Positions 18,868 through 30,648 are shown, numbered from the stretch's first letter. The stretch is 64,000 nt of DNA from Cupriavidus basilensis OR16 (GCF_000243095.1 NZ_AHJE01000005.1:1-64000); one strand, 5' to 3'. Notes: generated by a model not told the origin, from the letters alone. Numbers and translations are program-made.

Positions 18868-18869
18868 GC

Positions 18870-19583
18870 TCAGCCTCCCGAGGCTGCGGCAAGGGCCTGC
18901 GTGAGCGCCTCGCTTGCACGCTTGGCGGCACCCGCATCGCCGCGCTCGGCCAGCACCTGCGTCAGTTGCCGCAACTGCGCGGCGCTCAAGCCCACCCGCA
19001 TGCTGGCTCGCATGTGCGAGCGCAACTGGGCCTCCACGCCCGGCGTGGCAGCGAGCGCCCCCACGGTAGCCAGCTCGCGGCTCTGCCAATCGAGGTTGTC
19101 GCGCTCGAAGATGTCACCGAACAAATGAGCCTGCAGGAATTGGTTGATGACCGGCGTGAAGTCCGTCACTGCGTTCTTGACCGGCGCGCCTGAAATCTTC
19201 GTCTGGTTGGCAGTGCCGACCGCAAGCAGTTCATCGCCTGTAGGTACGGGCCGGCTGGGTTCGCGCCCCGGCGCGTCCTGGATGCCGCGCTGCTTGCGTG
19301 CGTCCACCACCTGAAGCAACTCACCCAGCGCGTTCAGGCTCTTTGGGAAGCCGGCGTAGGCATAGAGCTGCACCAGGATTTCCTTGGCCTCGCTGATGGT
19401 CATGCCGGCGTCCAGCCCCTGGTTCAGCGCGGCATTGAGCCTGGGCATGTCGCTCGCGGCCATGAAGGATGCGATCAGGGGAATGGCCTGCTGCTTGGCG
19501 GACAAGGTGTCCGAGGCCGGCAGCGCGGCCAAGGCGAGTGCGAGCGCGACGGCGCCGCGCCTAGCGAGCGTTGTATTGCTCAT
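18870..19583 (-). CDS. Exported carboxymuconolactone decarboxylase family protein
   Basis: The 237-residue protein has an N-terminal hydrophobic segment (about 8-24) that can act as a signal peptide, then two carboxymuconolactone-decarboxylase domains. The first includes IPLIASFMAASDMPRLNAAL and SEAKEILVQLYAYAGFP; the second LDWQSRELATVGALAATPG and GLSAAQLRQLTQVLAE. Exported two-domain CMD proteins often sit with cupins and aldo/keto reductases, as here. Its stop is three bases from the next start and its own start overlaps the cupin by 23 bases, so it is operonic. The substrate is unknown. Confidence 0.82.
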   Translation of the reverse strand: MSNTTLARRGAVALALALAALPASDTLSAKQQAIPLIASFMAASDMPRLNAALNQGLDAGMTISEAKEILVQLYAYAGFPKSLNALGELLQVVDARKQRGIQDAPGREPSRPVPTGDELLAVGTANQTKISGAPVKNAVTDFTPVINQFLQAHLFGDIFERDNLDWQSRELATVGALAATPGVEAQLRSHMRASMRVGLSAAQLRQLTQVLAERGDAGAAKRASEALTQALAAASGG

Positions 19584-20031
19584 CGCTCACCAGTTCCTTC
19601 CAGTCCGCGCTCTTGCCGTCCTTCACGTAGGCAATGGCCAGGTGGCGCATGCCGTTGGTCTGTGCCGCGCCGTGCCAGTGCTTGACGCCGGCCTCGATCC
19701 AGATCACGTCGCCCGCCTTGATCTCGCGCCTTGGGCCCCCGTCCTCCTGCACCCAGCCCTGGCCGTCGGTGACGACGAGCAACTGGCCGACCGGATGCGT
19801 GTGCCACGCGGTGCGCGCGCCGGGCGCGAAATCGACCATGCCCACGCTGCCGTGCTGGCTGCTGCCGCCCGCCGCCTTGATGTCCACCGCCACGTGGCCG
19901 TTGAAATTCTGCGCAGCGCCCAACGTCGTGGGCGTCGTGCCCGCGGGGGTGATCTGGATGCCTTGGGCGTGTGCCGCCGATGCACCCATCATCACGATCG
20001 AGGCGCCTGCCGCGATGAGGTTGTTTCTCAT
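19561..20031 (-). CDS. Exported cupin-domain protein
   Basis: The 156-residue protein has a signal peptide ending at AAHA (about 22) and one cupin barrel. The metal-site residues are visible: His77, His79 and Gln83 in WHTHPVGQ, and His118/His120 in KHWHG. The pattern GHVAVD ... GQLLVVTDGQG ... IWIEAG is that of small quercetinase-like cupins found beside CMD proteins. It is the first gene of the minus-strand cluster cupin-CMD-hydrolase-AKR-dienelactone hydrolase, transcribed away from its likely LysR regulator. Confidence 0.87.
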   Translation of the reverse strand: MRNNLIAAGASIVMMGASAAHAQGIQITPAGTTPTTLGAAQNFNGHVAVDIKAAGGSSQHGSVGMVDFAPGARTAWHTHPVGQLLVVTDGQGWVQEDGGPRREIKAGDVIWIEAGVKHWHGAAQTNGMRHLAIAYVKDGKSADWKELVSDEQYNAR

Positions 20032-20152
20032 GGGGATTCCTTGCTGTGACCTGCGCAGATCCCACTTGCCGCATGAGCATGCGGATGGTCTGCGCCCAAT
20101 TTGTCTCAGTGAAGGAAATCGTAGAGGGCGTGACTGTTTTGATTAAGTCCTA

Positions 20153-20180
20153 AATCCAGCATTCGGTTTTGAACTGGATT
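20153..20180. promoter_or_regulatory. Candidate LysR site upstream of the cupin operon
   Basis: AATCCAG (20153-20159) and CTGGATT (20174-20180) form an inverted repeat in the 182 bases between the cupin start and the LysR stop. Related GAATCCA occurs near 21152 in the LysR/AKR intergenic region, which supports but does not prove a common regulator. Confidence 0.4.
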
Positions 20181-20213
20181 CAGTAATGTGAAGAATCGAC
20201 GGCCGGATGCGGC

Positions 20214-21149
20214 CTACGAAGCCGAGCGATGCTTCGATTTCGCTGTCTTGCGCGGCGGGTCTCGATACCGTAGCGCCTCGACGCTGATGCCCAGCGCCCC
20301 GGACGATTGTCGGCGGCTCGGATAGTACAGGTGGTAGCCGGTATAGGGCTGGCACCAATCGTCCAGCACGCGGACCAGACGTTCCTCGGCGATGTGCTCC
20401 GCCACCGCATCCTCGGGCACGAAGGCCAGTCCCTGCCCAGCTAGCGCTGCGCGCACGATGGGCGAAATACCGTTGTAGATCCACTGCCCGGTCACGCGCA
20501 CCTTGAGTTCGCGCTTGCCCTTGCGGAAATCCCAGGCCATGAGTCCGCCGTGGGTGGGTAGGCGCAGGTTGATGCAGTTGTGCTCGGCCAGGTCGTGGGG
20601 TTTCTTCGGCTGGGTTCTGCCCGCGAAGTAGGCGGGCGAACCGACCACTGCGATGCGCATGTCGGAACTGATGCGAACCGCGATCATGTCCTTGGCGATC
20701 TCGTCGCCCAGACGCACACCCACGTCATAGCGTTCGGAGACGATATCCGTTCGGTTGTAGTCCACCGTTACCTCTACGGTGATGTCGGGATAGTCCGGCA
20801 AAACCTTGGACAGCTTGGGCCATATCAGGTACGTGGCGGGGAATTCCGCCGCCGTGATGCGGACCAGCCCCGATGGCTTCTTGCGCAACTCGCTCACCGC
20901 CGCCAGTTCGGTGTCGATGTCCTCGAAGTGCGGCGCAACATTGGACAGAAGCCGCTCGCCGGCTTCTGTCACGGATACGCTGCGCGTGGTCCGCGTCAGC
21001 AGGCGGACGTCCAAGCGTGCTTCGAGCGCGCGAATGGCATGGCTGAGCGCGGACGGAGACACGCCCAGTTGCGCAGCCGCGCGCGTGAAGCTCCCTTGCT
21101 GGGCCACCTGGATGAACGCTAGCAAGTCGTTGTAGCTGTCACGTGGCAT
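20214..21149 (-). CDS. LysR-family transcriptional regulator
   Basis: The 311-residue protein has the LysR HTH at residues about 5-62 (NDLLAFIQVAQQGSFTRAAA, QLGVSPSALSHAIRALEARL) and the substrate-binding domain from about 90. The substrate-binding half resembles the CrgA/DsdC-type group (SGLVRITAAEFPATYLIWPK). The ATG at 21149 gives the normal N-terminus; an ATG 39 bases earlier adds 13 unlikely residues. It lies next to the cupin operon and is divergent from an aldo/keto reductase, so it probably controls both. The intergenic region holds GAATCCA-type half-sites. Confidence 0.88.
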   Translation of the reverse strand: MPRDSYNDLLAFIQVAQQGSFTRAAAQLGVSPSALSHAIRALEARLDVRLLTRTTRSVSVTEAGERLLSNVAPHFEDIDTELAAVSELRKKPSGLVRITAAEFPATYLIWPKLSKVLPDYPDITVEVTVDYNRTDIVSERYDVGVRLGDEIAKDMIAVRISSDMRIAVVGSPAYFAGRTQPKKPHDLAEHNCINLRLPTHGGLMAWDFRKGKRELKVRVTGQWIYNGISPIVRAALAGQGLAFVPEDAVAEHIAEERLVRVLDDWCQPYTGYHLYYPSRRQSSGALGISVEALRYRDPPRKTAKSKHRSAS

Positions 21150-21244
21150 TGTTGAATCCAATTCACAAGTTTTTGAAGAATTTAGCATCTAATCAGATGC
21201 CTAGATAGTGACTACATTGGAATCATCCGCAGCCGATTGAATAG

Positions 21245-24052
<2,808 letters not shown>

Positions 24053-24236
24053 GATTTTCCTCGTGGCGCCTGGCCTGCGTTGGGCCGCGCCTTTTAACCG
24101 TGTTTGGATAGCCGCGTACGATACGGAGGGGGGCTTGGTGTGCGCTATGTGACACAGTGCCGCAACCTGCGTCCCGGGCAGTCTGTCCGTCGCGGTGCGG
24201 CGTTTTGCCGCTTTGCGCGCAAGGGAAAGCAAGACG

Positions 24237-24275
24237 GCCAACGGGCCGGCATGCGGTGCATGCCGGCCCGTTGGC
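24237..24275 (-). terminator. Strong 18-bp hairpin downstream of metE
   Basis: Arms 24237-24254 and 24258-24275 are perfect reverse complements with a 3-base loop. It begins 46 bases after the metE stop and is followed on the minus strand by a T-rich stretch. It separates metE from the TonB-receptor gene. Confidence 0.8.
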
Positions 24276-24320
24276 TTGGCAGGGCTCGGTGGGGTTTGGC
24301 CGGACCCGGCAGGGTGCGGA

Positions 24321-26711
24321 TCAGGCCGCCTGGCTAGCGCAATCGGCGCAACCCGCCGCGTGCGCGGCGCCATGGTGCGCCGCGCGTCCGCCCAGGCCAG
24401 CGCTGCGCGTGGTGCGTTGCCACGTGGTCGCGCTGTCCTTGCCGATCTGCTCGCGCAGGCTACGCGCGGCGGCGACCATATTGGCAAGCGCGGCTTCGGT
24501 TTCCGGCCACGCGCGCGTCTTCAGCCCACAGTCCGGATTGACCCACAGCCGTTGCGGCGGAATCACCTCGCAGGCGCGCTGCAGCAGGTGCGTGATGGCT
24601 TCCACGCTAGGCACGCGCGGCGAGTGGATGTCGTACACGCCCGGCCCGATCTCGTTGGGGTAGTCGAACTCGCCGAAGCCTTCCAGCAGTTCCATGGCGG
24701 AGCGCGACGTCTCGATGGTGATCACGTCGGCGTCCAGTGCGGCAATGGCGGGCAGGATGTCGTTGAACTCGGCGTAGCACATGTGGGTGTGGATCTGCGT
24801 TTCATCGGCCACCGAGGCGGCCGAGATCTTGAACGCATGTACGGCCCAGTCCAGGTAAGCGGCCCCCCAGTCGCCCTTGCGCAGCGGCAAGCCTTCGCGC
24901 AGCGCCGGCTCGTCGATCTGGATGATGCGGATGCCGGCCTGCTCCAGGTCCGAGACCTCGTCGCGGATCGCCAGCGCGAGTTGCAGCGTGGTGGTAGCGC
25001 GGGGCTGGTCATCGCGCACGAAGGACCACTGCAGCATGGTGACGGGGCCGGTGAGCATGCCCTTCATCGGACGGTCCGTCAGCGATTGCGCATAGCGCGT
25101 GGTTTCCACCGTCATCGGCTCGGGGCGGTACACGTCGCCGTAGATCACCGGCGGCTTGACGCAGCGCGAACCATAGCTTTGCACCCAGCCGTTCTCGGTG
25201 AAGGTGTAGCCGCACAGCTGCTCGCCGAAGTACTCGACCATGTCGTTGCGCTCGGCTTCGCCGTGCACCAGCACGTCCAGCCCGAGCGCTTCTTGCTTGC
25301 GCACGGCGGTCTCGATCTCGCCCCGGATACGTTGCAGGTAATCCAGCGCGCCGATGTCGCCGCGGCGGTAGGCCGCACGCGTCTGCCGGATCGCCGGCGT
25401 CTGCGGGAAGGAGCCAATGGTGGTGGTTGGCAGCGCCGGCAGCTGCAGCGCCTCGCGCTGGCGTTCGATGCGGATCGGGAACGGGCTCTTGCGTTCCGCC
25501 ATGGCGGCGCTGAGCGCAGCTACGCGTGCCTGGACCTGCTGGTTGACCACGCGGCGCGAACCGCGGCGCGAAGCCAGGGCAGTGTCGGCCGCAGCCAGCC
25601 CGGCGGCCACCGCCGTCTCGCCTTCATTCAGGGCGCGGGCGAGCACGCTGACTTCGGCCAGCTTCTCGGTGGCAAAAGCCAGCCAGGTCTTGATTTCGGC
25701 ATCGAGCTTGCGCTCGGCCTCTAGCGAGACCGGCACGTGCAGCAGCGAGCAGGACGGCGCGACCCACAGGCGCTCGCCCAGTTCCGCATGCAGCGGTGCC
25801 AGCATGGACAGCGCGCGGCGCAGGTCGGTGCGCCAGATGTTGCGGCCGTCGATCACACCGGCGGACAGCACCGCGCCGGCCGGCAGCACCTTGCGCCAGG
25901 CGTCGAGCTGCTGCGGTGCGCGCACCAGGTCGATGTGGAAGCCTTGCACGGGCAGGGCCGCGGCGCGCGCGGCGTGGTCGGCGGCGCTGTCGAAGTAGGT
26001 TGCCAGCAGCAGCTTCACGCCGGACCTGGCCAGTTCGGCATAGGCGGCGTCATAGGCGTCGAGCCATGCCGGCTCCAGGTCCAGGCACAGCGCGGGCTCG
26101 TCGATCTGCACCCATTCGATGCCGCGCGCACGCAGGCGGGACAGGATGCGGCCATAGGCGGCGGCCAGGCCCGGCAGCAGGCTCAGGCGGTCAAAGCCGT
26201 CCACGTGGGTCTTGGACAGGCACAGGTAGGTGAGCGGCCCGATCAGCACCGGCTTGGCGTTGAGGCCCAGCGCCAGCGCTTCTTCCACTTCGTCGAAGAA
26301 CCAGTCCACGCCGCCGTCGAAACGGGTGTCGGGGCCGAGCTCCGGGACCAGGTAGTGGTAGTTGGTATCGAACCACTTGGTCATTTCCATGGCTGGCTGG
26401 GCCTTGTTGCCACGGGCCAGCTCGAAGTACTGCGCCAGGGTCAGCTGCTTCGGGTCGAAGCCGAAACGCGCGGGCAGGGCGCCGAGCAAGGCGCTCAGGC
26501 CCAGCACCTGATCGTAGTAGGCAAAGTCGCCCACCGCCACGCTGTCCAGCCCGGCTTGCGCTTGCAACTGCCAGTGGTGCTGGCGCAGCCCGGCTGCAAC
26601 CTGGCGCAGGCTGGCCTCGTCCGTTTCGCCGCGCCAGAACGCTTCCTGGGCGAATTTCAGTTCGCGCTGGGCGCCGATGCGCGGAAATCCAGCGATATGA
26701 GTGCGTGCCAT
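24321..26711 (-). CDS. metE: Cobalamin-independent methionine synthase
   Basis: The 796-residue cytoplasmic enzyme transfers the methyl group of 5-methyltetrahydropteroyl-triglutamate to homocysteine, the last step of methionine synthesis. The N-terminal barrel starts [20 protein letters not shown]. The C-terminal catalytic barrel has [22 protein letters not shown] and the zinc ligands His643, Cys645 (HTHMCY), Glu667 and Cys728 (NPDCGLKTR). It is about 43 residues longer than E. coli MetE because of a C-terminal tail with [13 protein letters not shown], rich in His and Cys. It is divergent from metR with a MetR box between them. Confidence 0.97.
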   Translation of the reverse strand: MARTHIAGFPRIGAQRELKFAQEAFWRGETDEASLRQVAAGLRQHHWQLQAQAGLDSVAVGDFAYYDQVLGLSALLGALPARFGFDPKQLTLAQYFELARGNKAQPAMEMTKWFDTNYHYLVPELGPDTRFDGGVDWFFDEVEEALALGLNAKPVLIGPLTYLCLSKTHVDGFDRLSLLPGLAAAYGRILSRLRARGIEWVQIDEPALCLDLEPAWLDAYDAAYAELARSGVKLLLATYFDSAADHAARAAALPVQGFHIDLVRAPQQLDAWRKVLPAGAVLSAGVIDGRNIWRTDLRRALSMLAPLHAELGERLWVAPSCSLLHVPVSLEAERKLDAEIKTWLAFATEKLAEVSVLARALNEGETAVAAGLAAADTALASRRGSRRVVNQQVQARVAALSAAMAERKSPFPIRIERQREALQLPALPTTTIGSFPQTPAIRQTRAAYRRGDIGALDYLQRIRGEIETAVRKQEALGLDVLVHGEAERNDMVEYFGEQLCGYTFTENGWVQSYGSRCVKPPVIYGDVYRPEPMTVETTRYAQSLTDRPMKGMLTGPVTMLQWSFVRDDQPRATTTLQLALAIRDEVSDLEQAGIRIIQIDEPALREGLPLRKGDWGAAYLDWAVHAFKISAASVADETQIHTHMCYAEFNDILPAIAALDADVITIETSRSAMELLEGFGEFDYPNEIGPGVYDIHSPRVPSVEAITHLLQRACEVIPPQRLWVNPDCGLKTRAWPETEAALANMVAAARSLREQIGKDSATTWQRTTRSAGLGGRAAHHGAAHAAGCADCASQAA

Positions 26712-26798
26712 GCAGTGCTCCGTATTTGGAATGTGACGATGGCGCTCAGTGTGGAATCCAGCGTAAAATGAATCAAGCGATAAGATTTAATCAACGTA

Positions 26799-26811
26799 TG
26801 AATAAATTTCA
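26799..26811. promoter_or_regulatory. MetR operator TGAA-N5-TTCA
   Basis: TGAA (26799-26802), five bases, TTCA (26808-26811): the exact MetR consensus dyad. It lies between metE (start 26711) and metR (start 26857), the classical divergent arrangement in which MetR activates metE and represses itself, with homocysteine as co-effector. Confidence 0.8.
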
Positions 26812-26856
26812 TATCATGCCATCCAGGTGCCATTTTTCATATTCCAGGAGCGAGCC

Positions 26857-27780
26857 GTGATCGAAGTCAGGCACCTGCGCTCGCTGGTGGCGATTGCCGA
26901 GTCCGGCAAGCTCGCCACGGCCGCGGAGCGCGTGCACGTCAGCCAGTCGGCGCTGTCTCATCAAATCAAGGGCATCGAGGCGCACTACGGCTTGCCGCTG
27001 TTTGACCGCACCCGCCAGGGCCTGCGCTTCACGCCGGCCGGCGACCGCTTGCTGGCGCTGGCGCGCGAGACGCTGGCGGCCATCAGCACGGCCGAGCGCG
27101 ACCTGGCCCGGCTCAAGGGCGACACGCGCGGTGAGCTGCGCATCGTGCTGGAGTGCCATACCTGCTTTGACTGGCTGATGCCCGTGATGGACGAGTTCCG
27201 CCGGCGCTGGCCGGAGGTGGAGGTGGACCTGGTGGCGGGCTTCCACGCCGACCCCCTGGCGCTGCTGGCCGAGGGCCGCACGGACATGGTGATCGGCTCG
27301 ATGCCGCCGGCCAAGCGCGGCCTGGCGGTGGCGCCGCTGTTCCGCTTCGAGATCCTCGCGGTGATTGCCAACGAGCACCGGCTGCGCAACAAGCGCCGGA
27401 TCGAGGCGGCCGACCTGGATGGCGAAACGCTCATCACCTATCCGGTGCCGGAGCAGCGCATCGACCTGATCCGCGAAGTGCTGGAGCCGGCCGGCATCAA
27501 GCTGCAGCGGCGCACCGCCGAGCTGACGGTGGCTGTGCTGCAACTGGTGGCCAGCCGCCGTGGCGTGGCCGCGCTGCCCAACTGGGGCGTGAAGAACTAC
27601 GTCGACCACGATTACGTGCTGGCCAAGCGCATCGGTGCCAAGGGTTTGTGGAGCGAGCTCTATGCCACCACGCCGGCGCCGCTCGCGCAGCGGCCTTATG
27701 TGCGCGACTTTGTCTCGATCGTGCGCGATACCTGCGCGGCCGAGCTGGACGGGATCGAGCTGCTGCCCGAGGGCGAATAA
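26857..27780 (+). CDS. metR: MetR, LysR-type regulator of methionine synthesis
   Basis: The protein of 307 residues has HTH segment LRSLVAIAESGKLATAAERV then HVSQSALSHQIKGIEAHYGL, and a LysR effector domain with ECHTCFDWLMPVMDEFRRRW, which is typical of MetR. The start is the GTG at 26857, preceded by AGGAG at 26846-26850; the family begins at exactly this residue (IEVRHLRSL). An in-frame ATG at 26827 lies 5' of that ribosome site and is less likely. Position (divergent from metE, with a MetR box) and sequence agree. Confidence 0.95.
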   Translation: MIEVRHLRSLVAIAESGKLATAAERVHVSQSALSHQIKGIEAHYGLPLFDRTRQGLRFTPAGDRLLALARETLAAISTAERDLARLKGDTRGELRIVLECHTCFDWLMPVMDEFRRRWPEVEVDLVAGFHADPLALLAEGRTDMVIGSMPPAKRGLAVAPLFRFEILAVIANEHRLRNKRRIEAADLDGETLITYPVPEQRIDLIREVLEPAGIKLQRRTAELTVAVLQLVASRRGVAALPNWGVKNYVDHDYVLAKRIGAKGLWSELYATTPAPLAQRPYVRDFVSIVRDTCAAELDGIELLPEGE

Positions 27781-27790
27781 GGGGGTGGCC

Positions 27791-28717
27791 CTACTGCACG
27801 AGCTGCCCGCTGCGCTCGGCCACGCCGATACGGGCTTCGGTGCCCGCGTTGAATTGCAGGAAATCCGCTTCGATGCCGTCGCTGAAGATCACGCCGGTTT
27901 CCGGCATCAGCGAGCGCAGCACGATCTGCTCGCCGCGCGGCACGTTGCCGTAGACCAGCGTGGCCTGGCTGGCGCGGCTCGGAAAAGGCTCGCGCACCGC
28001 AAACACCAGCCGGTCGGTATCCCACGGCAACGGTTGATACGCGGCCTCGCCGCCGCCGGGCTGCGCAATGGCGCGCGCGCCGGTCACGATGCTCTTGAGC
28101 CAGGCGGTGGACCCAAGTCCCGTGGAAACAATGACGCCGCTCGACGACTGCACCTCGCTTTGCGCGCCGAGCCGGATCTCGTAGCGCGCCGAGGTGTGGC
28201 TGCGCGGCCCGATGAAGAAGTCGTTGACCGCGTACAGAACCTGCTGGTCCGATAGTTCGGCGCGCGCCATGGTGACCGGGCGGGCGGGTCGGCGGTCCTG
28301 CGTGGCCTCGGCCAGCACGCGGGCCAGGTCGCCCACCTTGAAAGGCAGCAGCACGCCGTCGTGGCGCGCCGGATCCGGGTTCACGCCGAGCAGCGGCTGG
28401 CCGTTGAGGTACTTCATGGTGTTGGCGACCAGGCCGTCCTGGCCCAGCGCCACCACGATGTCTTCCGGGCCGAACAGGAAGTTGGGCAGGAACTGGCGGT
28501 CCACGACCTGCCTGCGCAGGTAGCGTGAAAGCACGGCGACCGCCTGTTCGCGCGCGGCAAGGTACGTATCGTGCTCGCGCTGGTAGTCGGTGATGTCCGC
28601 GCCCAGGTGCTCCAGGTAGAAACGTGCCTGCGCCAGCGAGTGGTAGCGCGCGAGCAGCTCTTCCAGCCGTGTCTTACGCGTCACCAGTATTACCTTGCGA
28701 TCGGCGGTTGCACCCAT
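27791..28717 (-). CDS. NAD-kinase-like protein with altered GGDG motif
   Basis: The protein has 308 residues and the ATP-NAD kinase fold. After an N-terminal RKVILVTRKTRLEELLARYH, the diphosphate-binding loop reads ALGQDGLVANTM (residues about 90-102), where NAD kinases have GGDG. The substrate region (VNDFFIGPRSHTSARYEIR) and the glycine-rich STGLGSTAWLKS, equivalent to TPTGSTAY, are present. The G-to-Q change in the loop suggests altered or lost kinase activity. ATG 28717 has AGGAAC upstream and is preferred to 28741. It is the second gene behind an SPFH gene (80-base gap), facing an NrtR-type regulator, which makes a role in pyridine-nucleotide physiology likely but unproven. Confidence 0.75.
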   Translation of the reverse strand: MGATADRKVILVTRKTRLEELLARYHSLAQARFYLEHLGADITDYQREHDTYLAAREQAVAVLSRYLRRQVVDRQFLPNFLFGPEDIVVALGQDGLVANTMKYLNGQPLLGVNPDPARHDGVLLPFKVGDLARVLAEATQDRRPARPVTMARAELSDQQVLYAVNDFFIGPRSHTSARYEIRLGAQSEVQSSSGVIVSTGLGSTAWLKSIVTGARAIAQPGGGEAAYQPLPWDTDRLVFAVREPFPSRASQATLVYGNVPRGEQIVLRSLMPETGVIFSDGIEADFLQFNAGTEARIGVAERSGQLVQ

Positions 28718-28797
28718 TTTTCTGGTTCCTTCTTCTTGCAACTGCTTAATGCGGCTTAATGCGGCTTGTAGCCTCTTAAAGCTGCGTTGAACGTCGG

Positions 28798-29784
28798 TTA
28801 TCTCGCGCGGCTGCTGGCAGGCGGTACAAGCAGCGACTGAAGCAGTTCCGGCGACATATTCAACTGCCCGATCTTCTCGGCCTTGTCGGCAATGCCGCCG
28901 AAGGCCTGCGCGATCAACTGGCCCGGCGCCATGCCGGATGCGGCCAGCGCCTGCACGATGCGCGCGTCGGCGCCCTGCAGCGCCTGCATGACGGCGCCCA
29001 GGCGGTGCGCCTCGGCCTCGGCGGTGGTGCGCGTGTTGTCGGCCTCCAAGCCCACGAATTCCTTGCGGCGTGCCTCCAGCGTGATCTGTGCCTCCATGGT
29101 GCTGGCCGCCAGCTCGGCCTGCTTCTTCTGCACCGCGGCTTCGGCTTCCATCTGGGTTTCGCGGATGGTGCGCTGCTTGAGCTCCACCGCGACTTCGGTG
29201 TCGAGCTCGCTTTCCTTGATGGCGCGCTCGTTTTCCACCGCGGCGTTGCGGCGGGCGTAGATCGCATCGTCGGCTGCCTTCAGGATCTGCTCGCGGACCT
29301 CGGCTTCCAGGGCCCGCGCGGTTTCGGCGCGGGGCTTCACGGCCACCATCGAGAACGACAGGACTTCCAGGCCGAGTGCCAGCACATCCGGATGCGCCTT
29401 GAGCGCGCTTTCGACCTGGCGCGCCATGCGGTCGGAGGCCTGCAGCGCGGAGCGCAGGGTTTCGGCGCTCACGGCCTGTTGCACCAGCACCTCCACCACG
29501 CCCTCGACGCGGGTGCGCAGGTTCTGCGGATCCTCGGAGATATAGTTGCGGCCGTCCGGCTTGAGCGCGAAATTGAGCATGGCGGCGGTCTTGCGCGGCT
29601 CGGTGATGCGGTAGGAGAGGTTGCCTTGCACGGTGACGGACTGGAAGTCGGTCGTGATCAGCTCGAAGATATACGGCAGGATCTGGCTGCCTACCGGCAC
29701 CGCCACCAGGGAGGTGGTGGGCGCGTAGTAGTAGAACGACTGGCCGCTGCCTTCGCGGATGATCTTGCCGCTCTTCATCTGCAT
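28798..29784 (-). CDS. SPFH/band-7 (stomatin-like) domain protein
   Basis: The protein of 328 residues begins MQMKSGKIIREGSGQSFYYY and has a band-7 domain at about 20-190 (VPVGSQILPYIFELITTDFQ, SVTVQGNLSYRITEP). A long charged coiled coil follows at about 190-280 (AAVENERAIKESELDTEVAV, QKKQAELAASTMEAQITLEA), and a short helix SPELLQSLLVP closes the protein. There is no obvious transmembrane segment, so it may bind membranes peripherally and oligomerise. Its promoter, TTGACA-N17-TATATT, is overlapped by tandem repeats next to the NrtR gene. It is co-oriented with the NAD-kinase-like gene. Confidence 0.85.
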   Translation of the reverse strand: MQMKSGKIIREGSGQSFYYYAPTTSLVAVPVGSQILPYIFELITTDFQSVTVQGNLSYRITEPRKTAAMLNFALKPDGRNYISEDPQNLRTRVEGVVEVLVQQAVSAETLRSALQASDRMARQVESALKAHPDVLALGLEVLSFSMVAVKPRAETARALEAEVREQILKAADDAIYARRNAAVENERAIKESELDTEVAVELKQRTIRETQMEAEAAVQKKQAELAASTMEAQITLEARRKEFVGLEADNTRTTAEAEAHRLGAVMQALQGADARIVQALAASGMAPGQLIAQAFGGIADKAEKIGQLNMSPELLQSLLVPPASSRAR

Positions 29785-29832
29785 CAGATTTCCGTTGGTG
29801 GTTTGTGCTTGCCCGTGTCGGGTGGCAGGAAT

Positions 29833-29877
29833 TAAGTGTGTCTGTACCACTAATATAAGTGTGGCTGAGACACTTGT
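29833..29877. promoter_or_regulatory. Tandem candidate NrtR operators
   Basis: Two related dyads, 23 bases apart: AAGTGT-N7-ACACTT at 29857-29875, and AAGTGTGTC with CACTAAT at 29834-29853. They cover the -10, spacer and -35 edge of the SPFH promoter, between SPFH and the Nudix regulator gene. Placement and repetition suggest repressor sites for the adjacent regulator. Confidence 0.6.
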
Positions 29878-29880
29878 CAA
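29852..29880 (-). promoter_or_regulatory. Consensus sigma-70 promoter of the SPFH-NAD-kinase-like operon
   Basis: On the minus strand TTGACA (29880-29875), a 17-base spacer, then TATATT (29857-29852), about 70 bases before the SPFH start. The match is 6/6 at -35 and 5/6 at -10. Confidence 0.7.
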
Positions 29881-29934
29881 TTTATAATCCGGCATGCACT
29901 GCCCGAACAGCCCGCTTCCAGGAATTCCCGCCCC

Positions 29935-30648
29935 ATGACGAAACTCGCCATCACCCCATTCCCGCGCCCGCTGACCACCGTCGACGTGGTCATCCTGACC
30001 ATCCGCGCCGGGGTGCTGCAAGCCCTGCTCGTGCAGCGCCCGCAACAGGCCGGCGAGCCGTTTCCCGGGCAATGGGCGCTGCCCGGCGGCTTTGTCGATA
30101 TCGAACGGGACCAGGATCTGCGGGGCTGCGCGTTGCGCAAGCTGGCGGAGAAGACCGGGGTGAACAGCCCATATCTGGAGCAGGTAGGCAGTTGGGGCAG
30201 CGCCACGCGCGATCCGCGCGGATGGTCCACCACCCATGTCTATGTCGCCTTGCTGGCGGATGACACGCTGGCCCCGCAGAAGGGCGGCAATGCCGCCGAC
30301 CTGCGCTGGGCGCCGGTGCAGGGCGATGGTGCGGGGATGCCGCTAGCTTTTGATCACGCCACGCTCTTGAGCGCGGCGCTCGGGCGGGTGCGGGGCAAGA
30401 CCGAGTACACGTCGCTGCCCGCGCATCTGCTGCCTTGCGCCTTCACGCTAGGCGAACTGCAGCATGTCTACGAGATCGTGCTGGGCCGGCCTCTGGAGAA
30501 AAAGGCTTTCCGCACCCGCATGCTCGCCGCGGAGTTGCTGGAAGACCTTGGCGCGCAAAAGGAAACCGGGCGCCGCCCAGCCTCCTTGTACCGGTTGCGC
30601 GAGCAGGCCGGCCTGGTGTACTTCACGCGCAGCTTCGAGCAGCGCTGA
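29935..30648 (+). CDS. NrtR-type Nudix transcriptional regulator
   Basis: The protein has 237 residues with an N-terminal Nudix-like domain (VDVVILTIRAGVLQALLVQR, FPGQWALPGGFVDIERDQDL) whose Nudix box is degenerate: the REUxEE hydrolase signature reads RKLAEK. Catalysis is therefore unlikely, as in NrtR proteins, which use the domain to sense ADP-ribose-type ligands. The C-terminal half (about 160-235: FTLGELQHVYEIVLGRPLEK, then RRPASLYRLREQAGLVYFTR) is the NrtR winged helix. AGGAA precedes the ATG. It faces the SPFH/NAD-kinase-like operon across about 150 bases containing tandem repeats. The NAD link is an inference from the family. Confidence 0.87.
   Translation: MTKLAITPFPRPLTTVDVVILTIRAGVLQALLVQRPQQAGEPFPGQWALPGGFVDIERDQDLRGCALRKLAEKTGVNSPYLEQVGSWGSATRDPRGWSTTHVYVALLADDTLAPQKGGNAADLRWAPVQGDGAGMPLAFDHATLLSAALGRVRGKTEYTSLPAHLLPCAFTLGELQHVYEIVLGRPLEKKAFRTRMLAAELLEDLGAQKETGRRPASLYRLREQAGLVYFTRSFEQR

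Noticed and set aside
24060..24320. Possible cobalamin riboswitch between metE and the TonB receptor
   Set aside because: No B12-box-like core could be recognised; the strong hairpin at 24237-24275 is explained as a metE terminator.
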